Positions 60,288-64,000 of a DNA stretch of 64,000 nt are shown piece after piece. The DNA lies in the NCBI RefSeq assembly GCF_022179525.1, contig NZ_BPQX01000056.1, positions 1 to 64,000 on the forward strand. Direction: 5' to 3'. Within the stretch, counting starts at the first letter, position 1, and each line of letters starts with the position of its first letter. The translations under genes and the position numbers were made by a program. This DNA is from Methylobacterium persicinum (GTDB lineage Bacteria; Pseudomonadota; Alphaproteobacteria; Rhizobiales; Beijerinckiaceae). The notes under the pieces were generated by a model that saw only the letters and a program-made list of their open reading frames with translations, was not told the origin of the DNA and made no database searches.

Positions 60288-61235
60288 TCATGCCGCTGCC
60301 TGTCCCATCATACCGGGAATCCCGGCCGGCTGTGGTCCGGCTTCAGCCCGCGCCAAGGCCCGATCGCCCGTATCGGGGGCAGAGGTCGGCGACGCAGGCC
60401 GGCGCCGCTCGGCGAAGGTCGCATCCCCATCGACCGCAGGAAGCGCGGCCATCAGGTCCCGCGCCGCGTCCCGCAGGGCATTTCCCAAGCCTGCCAACAA
60501 CGCCTCTCGGACGGGCGGGGCGACCAGCGCGGGATCGATTCCAAGGGCTTCCCAGAAGACCTGCGCATCGCGGTCGCGAGCGAAGGCGGAGGCGGATGGG
60601 GCGTCCGAGGACGATGCCGTCGGTGCCGAAAGGGGATCCCGCCTGGACCAAGGCGAATACGCCATGAGCGACGCCAACGCCGCCCCGACCACGACGGGCG
60701 CCGGGGGATGGGCCGGCGCGGCGGCCGGTTCGTGGTCGGGGACATCGGCGGCGCCGGCATCCACGGGGGGCTTCTCGCCCCCGGCTTTCAGGGGATGCGC
60801 CAACCGCGGGGCGCCGAGGTCCCCGAAGTCGAACTCGTCCGGGATGAACGCCCGATCGGTCGGGCTTGCCGGTCCCATCGCGGGTCCTGCCCCTGCGGCA
60901 TGCTCGGCCTCGTCGCGCAGGACCGTCACCGAGATCACGAACTCGGCAAGGTACAGCGTATCGCCGTCGCTAAGGGGCGCACTCTTGTACCGACCGAGCG
61001 GTGCATCGACCGTATTCAGATAAACGCCGTTGGTGCTCGTATCGGTGATTGCAAAGCCGTGGCCGTTATGCGATATCTGCGCGTGCATTGAGGACAGCGT
61101 CCTGGAGTGGTCGGGAATCGACAAGTCGCAGGCGGCGCTTCGCCCAATGGTGCCGCCGGACTCGTCGAAGACGTGAGTCAGGCCGAGCTCTGTGTCTCCG
61201 TCCTTAAGGCGGAGCACCAACAGATGCAGCTTCAT
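60288..61235 (-). CDS. T6SS FHA-domain protein (TagH/Fha-like)
   Basis: A 315-aa protein. The N-terminal FHA domain covers about residues 5-100: TIGRSAACDLSIPDHSRTLS, HAQISHNGHGFAITDTSTNG and VYLNTV, with the phosphothreonine-binding Arg and Ser in place. The rest is Ala/Pro-rich and probably disordered, with a helical end (VREALLAGLGNALRDAARDL). It is a scaffold read by the Ser/Thr kinase (52684-53715) in threonine-phosphorylation-controlled T6SS. I use the ATG at 61235, with GGGAAAGAG immediately upstream; the longer frame from 61313 has no ribosome-binding site. It lies between tssG and tssJ. Confidence 0.85.
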   Translation of the reverse strand: MKLHLLVLRLKDGDTELGLTHVFDESGGTIGRSAACDLSIPDHSRTLSSMHAQISHNGHGFAITDTSTNGVYLNTVDAPLGRYKSAPLSDGDTLYLAEFVISVTVLRDEAEHAAGAGPAMGPASPTDRAFIPDEFDFGDLGAPRLAHPLKAGGEKPPVDAGAADVPDHEPAAAPAHPPAPVVVGAALASLMAYSPWSRRDPLSAPTASSSDAPSASAFARDRDAQVFWEALGIDPALVAPPVREALLAGLGNALRDAARDLMAALPAVDGDATFAERRRPASPTSAPDTGDRALARAEAGPQPAGIPGMMGQAAA

Positions 61236-61320
61236 CTCTTTCCCGGATTGTGTGTGCAGGCTCTCGCCTCGAGAGTGCTGCCAAGCGCGGCCGTACGCTT
61301 GGGCGGTGCGCATGACGATC

Positions 61321-62286
61321 TCATGACGGTTTGCCGGTCCCCACGACGAATTCCACCGGGCCTTCGCTGGTGGCCTTGAGCCAGCCCGACCAGCCGAGGC
61401 GACTTACCCCCAGGCGCATCGGCTGCGCCTCGCCTGGGGCCAGCACGAAGGCGATGTCCCATTCCAGCGGATCGCGGATCGAGAATCGGATGAGCTCGAT
61501 CAGCCTGCGGTGATCCGGCCCGTCCGGCAGCAACCGATCGCATGCGGCAGCGGTCAGCGGGCCGAGGCGCAGGCGGAATTTGCCGAGGTTGTCCGGCATC
61601 GTTCTCCCCGCCACCGTCTCGACGCCCAGGCCCATCTCGGCCGCCCCGAGGCGCCACAGGGCGTCGTCGGGGATGCGGATCTCCCTGGGGATGAATTCCT
61701 CCACCGCGCAGGGATGGCCGAAATAGTGGCTGACGATCCGGGCCACCGAGGAGGCCGACCGGGTGGGGAGGGCCAGGAGCCCCGTATAGGGCAGCAGAAG
61801 CGTTCGCGACGGCGTGCCGTCACCACCCTCCCGGCCGACCTTGCCGAACAGGGCCGCCACCGCGTCGGTGATCGGGTCCGTGCCGCCGGCCCTGTATCGG
61901 TGCTGGTGCCGGTAGTGCTTCCAGATGCGGAAGAGCAGCGCGAGCAGGCGGTGATTGAAGAAATCGAGGAAGGCCCGCAGGGCGCCATCCTCCTGGGCGT
62001 GGACGATCCGCTCGGTCACGGCCGGGGGAAGGGGCGAGGACGGCCCGTGCAGGCCGAACAGGTTGGCCGTGACGATGACAGGCTCCCCCGGCCCGGCAGG
62101 CAGCGCGACCGCGGCGACCTCCTCCGCCGGGAAGGCCAGGGTCGGGTTTGCACGAAAGCGGACCCTCTCCCGTCGGGGCGCTCCGGTGGCACCCAGGCCT
62201 CCGGGCTGCGGATAGGCCCGCTCCAACCACAGGCAGAGCTCGTTGAACTGGATCGCGGCCGGATCGAGGGGGGCTGGCTCGCTCAT
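61321..62286 (-). CDS. tssG: T6SS baseplate protein TssG
   Basis: A 321-aa TssG. It has RVRFRANPTLAFPAEEVAAV, NLFGLHGPSSPLPPAVTERI and FLDFFNHRLLALLFRIWKHY, the conserved N-terminal block, and GLLALPTRSASSVARIVSHY and FIPREIRIPDD in the C-terminal part. It forms the TssE-F-G wedge of the baseplate. The ATG at 62286 overlaps the tssF stop as ATGA, indicating coupled translation. The longer frame to 62319 adds eleven residues upstream with no merit. The FHA gene follows after an 85-base gap. Confidence 0.94.
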   Translation of the reverse strand: MSEPAPLDPAAIQFNELCLWLERAYPQPGGLGATGAPRRERVRFRANPTLAFPAEEVAAVALPAGPGEPVIVTANLFGLHGPSSPLPPAVTERIVHAQEDGALRAFLDFFNHRLLALLFRIWKHYRHQHRYRAGGTDPITDAVAALFGKVGREGGDGTPSRTLLLPYTGLLALPTRSASSVARIVSHYFGHPCAVEEFIPREIRIPDDALWRLGAAEMGLGVETVAGRTMPDNLGKFRLRLGPLTAAACDRLLPDGPDHRRLIELIRFSIRDPLEWDIAFVLAPGEAQPMRLGVSRLGWSGWLKATSEGPVEFVVGTGKPS

Positions 62287-64000
62287 CGGGAGGTCGCAGC
62301 GCCCCGGCGCGGTTTCCACCGGTACTCGATCCTGCCCTCGATGCCTTCGATCGCGAAACGATGCAGGCTGTTAAGGCCGGCATAGGCGGCGAAGAAGTGC
62401 TCCAGCACGGAGCCGAAGAGGTAGAGTTCGGCTTCGCCCCCGACCTTGCTCTCCGCCACGGACAACCGAAGGGTGCGGATGCGGACAGGCTGGCCGCGCA
62501 GCACCCCGTCCTCGACCCCGTGCGAGAAGCTTTCGATGGCCTCCAGCAGCAGTTCCAGCCTGTGCCGTGCTTGGGCGTCGTGCACGGCCCGGAAGTCGTA
62601 GCTCGCGATCAGGGTCCGCAGGGATTCCGCATCGGCCAGGGAGCCGAAGTTGCACGCGAGGTTGGAGATCAGGCGCCAGAGCAGGTTCTCGCCGATGGGC
62701 GGCGGGATGTGCGGCGTGACGGCCCGCAGGTTCGAGAAGGTGACCGTCGCCGGGGTTTCGGAAGTCGGCTGGTCGATGGCGCCGATGGCCAGGCGTTCGG
62801 CCAGGGGGCCGTTGGTGCAGGTCAGCGCCACCGAAACCACCTGGGCCGGCGGGGCGGCGGCCATGTCCCGGGAGGTAATGAAGGACAGGTAGTGATCGAC
62901 CCCGCGGCCGACCACGGCCGGTTGAAGGCGCTCCCGGTAGAAGGGACGCATGCCGGCTTCGTCGGGCATATCGTGCCGGAAGGCTTCGAACGACTCGTAC
63001 GCAATGCGCCTGCCCTCGCCCTGGATATGGCCCGTCACGGCCTCGATCGCATAGATCCCGGTCGCCGCGGGGCCGTGGGCGACGACCCTGTATTCGGTGC
63101 GCGACCGGTCGACCCGCAGGGGCTGCGCCTCATGGGGGAACAGGTTGACGACCGGGGTGCAGTTGATCCGCACATGCCCGCTGACCACCCGGATCTGGTC
63201 CGGGAAGGGCCGGGAGAAATGGAAGGCCAGGGTGACGCTCCGGCCGGACATGGCGGCGGCCCGTTCCAACCCTTCGACGTCGACGAACAGGAATTTGGCC
63301 GGGAAGGCGAGGTATTCCTGCAGCAGCCTGAACCCTGCGAAGGCATTCGCGGGATAGGGAATCACCGCCTCCGAATCGGCGAAGCCCACGGGGCGGACCG
63401 CCTCCGCAGGCAGGGTCAGACTCTCGCCGGACTCGCTCGTTACGGTGACCGATTGCAGGTACCGCGACAGGTGGAGCAGCAGCGAGCGGGAGACCTGGGG
63501 CTCCCGCTCCGCGTTGAAGAACAGCCGGAGCCGTCCGCCCTGGAGGGCCCGCAGGGTCGCGCGCCCCTTGGCCCTGAGGGACAAGGTCAGCCGGGCGGCG
63601 GTCGCTTGGTTCTCGCTCTCGGTATGCGACACGGTGAAGGGAAGCGCCTCGACCGGGTAGCAGGTGCGGAAGCGGCAGGTGACCCCATCGACAGGCCGCG
63701 ACGCGAGGGCGGTGCCGCTGGGAATGCTCACGACGTCCGGGCCGCCGCCGGCCACGGAGAAGGCCACCACCGTCATGGGCGGGAGAGGCCGGAGGTAATG
63801 GGGCCAGACCAGCCGGATGAGCCCGTGGACAAGTTCCGGCATTTCGTCGTCGAGCTTCTGGCGCAGGCGGGCGACGGAGAAGGCGAAACCTTCGAGCAGG
63901 CGCTCGACATCCGGGTCGTTCGCCTCGCGCGCCAGGAAGCCCGCGAGCTTCGGGTTGGCCCGGGCGAACTCCTGCCCGAGCTCGCGAAGGTAGGACAACT
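62283..64000 (-). CDS. tssF: T6SS baseplate protein TssF (5' end cut by window edge)
   Basis: At least 572 codons of TssF. Reading begins near SYLRELGQEFARANPKLAGF, so only about ten N-terminal residues (the YYxRELxxLR region) should lie past position 64000. VERLLEGFAFSVARLRQKLD, ELVHGLIRLVWPHYLRPLPP and FPHEAQPLRVDRSRTEYRVV are classic TssF. It is the core baseplate wedge subunit. It overlaps tssG by four bases. tssE, tssC, tssB and tssA are expected upstream, beyond the window. A TTG at 63996-63998 should not be taken as the start. Confidence 0.94.
   Translation of the reverse strand, partial: LSYLRELGQEFARANPKLAGFLAREANDPDVERLLEGFAFSVARLRQKLDDEMPELVHGLIRLVWPHYLRPLPPMTVVAFSVAGGGPDVVSIPSGTALASRPVDGVTCRFRTCYPVEALPFTVSHTESENQATAARLTLSLRAKGRATLRALQGGRLRLFFNAEREPQVSRSLLLHLSRYLQSVTVTSESGESLTLPAEAVRPVGFADSEAVIPYPANAFAGFRLLQEYLAFPAKFLFVDVEGLERAAAMSGRSVTLAFHFSRPFPDQIRVVSGHVRINCTPVVNLFPHEAQPLRVDRSRTEYRVVAHGPAATGIYAIEAVTGHIQGEGRRIAYESFEAFRHDMPDEAGMRPFYRERLQPAVVGRGVDHYLSFITSRDMAAAPPAQVVSVALTCTNGPLAERLAIGAIDQPTSETPATVTFSNLRAVTPHIPPPIGENLLWRLISNLACNFGSLADAESLRTLIASYDFRAVHDAQARHRLELLLEAIESFSHGVEDGVLRGQPVRIRTLRLSVAESKVGGEAELYLFGSVLEHFFAAYAGLNSLHRFAIEGIEGRIEYRWKPRRGAATSR

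Overview
The window reads as a chromosomal segment of a high-GC alphaproteobacterium, most likely a Methylobacterium/Methylorubrum-type Rhizobiales. This is an inference from base composition, codon use, the glnE, NCS2 and DUF2721 neighbours and the mix of accessory genes; no marker gene was compared. Almost everything is on the minus strand. Only two small orphan genes at the left edge, a His-rich protein, an MFS gene and a NiCoT pair lie on the plus strand.

0.1-15.3 kb is a surface-polysaccharide region. It holds a complete set for GDP-D-glycero-D-manno-heptose synthesis: GmhA isomerase, HddA kinase, and one protein carrying an HddC-like nucleotidyltransferase, a GmhB-like phosphatase and a uridine-kinase-like P-loop domain. 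With these are an extended SDR epimerase/dehydratase, a mutase-like FAD protein, a GT4, a coiled-coil GT2 and a 1205-residue protein combining RgpF-like, WsaF/GT4-like and GT2 domains. The last protein and the GT2 share an unusual WYL/NPLVHY/GxxEGR module.

15.6-36.5 kb is a mixed core/accessory segment: glnE, a DUF2721 membrane protein, small hypotheticals, and a translationally coupled purine operon (FAD subunit, fused 2Fe-2S/Mo subunit, NCS2 permease). It continues with a secreted poly-His protein, katG, a YaiI/YqxD protein, a matrixin-type protease with DUF5648-like repeats, tRNA-Phe(GAA), an MFS transporter, an unknown gene coupled to a NiCoT nickel/cobalt permease, a putative GT-A protein and a PCuAC copper chaperone.

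36.6-64.0 kb is a type VI secretion (T6SS) locus read right to left: tssF (5' end cut by the window edge), tssG, an FHA protein, tssJ, tssK, tssL, tssM, a Ser/Thr kinase, a short vgrG, an unknown gene, hcp, clpV and a sigma-54 activator. It ends in a spike-accessory cassette: DUF2169-pentapeptide fusion, second pentapeptide protein, DUF4150 PAAR-like tip, an unrecognised AT-rich 460-aa gene, DUF3540 and a TPR/glycosyltransferase-like protein. tssA, tssB, tssC and tssE are not in the window and are expected beyond 64 kb. A near-consensus -24/-12 promoter precedes hcp, matching the sigma-54 activator in the locus.

The best candidate for something undescribed is the AT-rich gene at 39078-40460. 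It sits in the cargo position between the PAAR-like tip and DUF3540, and its sequence looks like a disordered leader followed by a beta-helical rod.
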